64,000 nucleotides of DNA from Plectrocnemia conspersa. Lineage: Eukaryota; Arthropoda; Insecta; Trichoptera; Polycentropodidae. The stretch covers positions 620,001 through 684,000 of the forward strand of contig VTFK01000048.1 in NCBI GenBank assembly GCA_009617715.1. Reading direction: 5' to 3'. Positions 63,721 through 64,000 of the stretch are shown here, one piece after another. The stretch's first letter is position 1. Each line of letters opens with the position of its first letter. The translations under genes were made by a program, and so were the position numbers. Under the pieces are notes generated by a model. That model had not been told where the DNA came from. It saw only the letters and a program-made list of their open reading frames with translations, and did not search any database.

Positions 63721-64000
63721 ACGCGAAACTTGTAGAATATGATAAAAAAGCAATCATCCAATCATCCAATAAGAAAATATTTTTAAATATTTTATAGAGA
63801 CGATACATGACTAGAAAGTGATCATTGGAGCAATAAGTATTTTTGGATTTCAAAAGAGCTTTCAAAAAAGTAGATTGATCTATACAGATAAAAAGTAAAA
63901 ACATGAGTTTTTGAGAATAGAAAGAAATTATGTATAAATATATTACACGATGTATTGCAAATATTTGAGTTTGAACCATTGTTATGATTATTTATATAAA

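Overview
The window looks like a gene-poor, strongly AT-rich stretch of an insect nuclear genome. The evidence is split codons bounded by GT...AG introns, degenerate non-LTR retrotransposons and DNA transposons, tRNA-derived SINE-like repeats, and exons of an octopamine receptor, a protostome-specific family. A lepidopteran is a reasonable guess from base composition and repeat types, but nothing in the sequence proves the order. No prokaryotic feature, CRISPR array, intact tRNA or rRNA was found.

The only gene I can identify with confidence is on the minus strand: the last two coding exons of a beta-adrenergic-like octopamine receptor. The exon at 12302-12493 carries the end of intracellular loop 3 and TM6. 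It splices across a 5.1-kb intron to the terminal exon at 6831-7185, which carries TM7 (NPLIY) and the C-terminal tail. The junction rebuilds a single TGG codon in frame. TM1-TM5 are not found anywhere between 12494 and 64000, so either the receptor has a very large intron covering much of the window, or the first exons lie outside it.

Most of the remaining sequence is non-coding AT-rich DNA with decayed mobile elements: an RTE-like reverse transcriptase scrap (4470-4717), a fold-back element beside a partial copy (14940-15636), Harbinger-like and hAT-like transposase remnants (18547-19467), a mariner scrap (39345-39437), other LINE tails (33012-33239, 35488-35816), SINE-like copies, and three leader-like copies of a putative LTR element with a TATA box.

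The most informative locus is 26345-30140. One decayed Jockey-type LINE on the minus strand has been split by two later insertions. The first is a 697-bp Tc1/mariner-like element with perfect 38-bp terminal inverted repeats and a TA target. The second is a roughly 1.75-kb element with long (200-300 bp) inverted terminal repeats; its end recurs as a lone copy at 54212-54475. The Jockey motifs appear in the correct order across both insertions.

Less AT-rich islands (32010-32340, 37490-37790, 40300-40620, 42940-43270, 52860-53170, 61010-61250, 63240-63720) stand out from the background. They may be conserved regulatory DNA or unrecognised exons.
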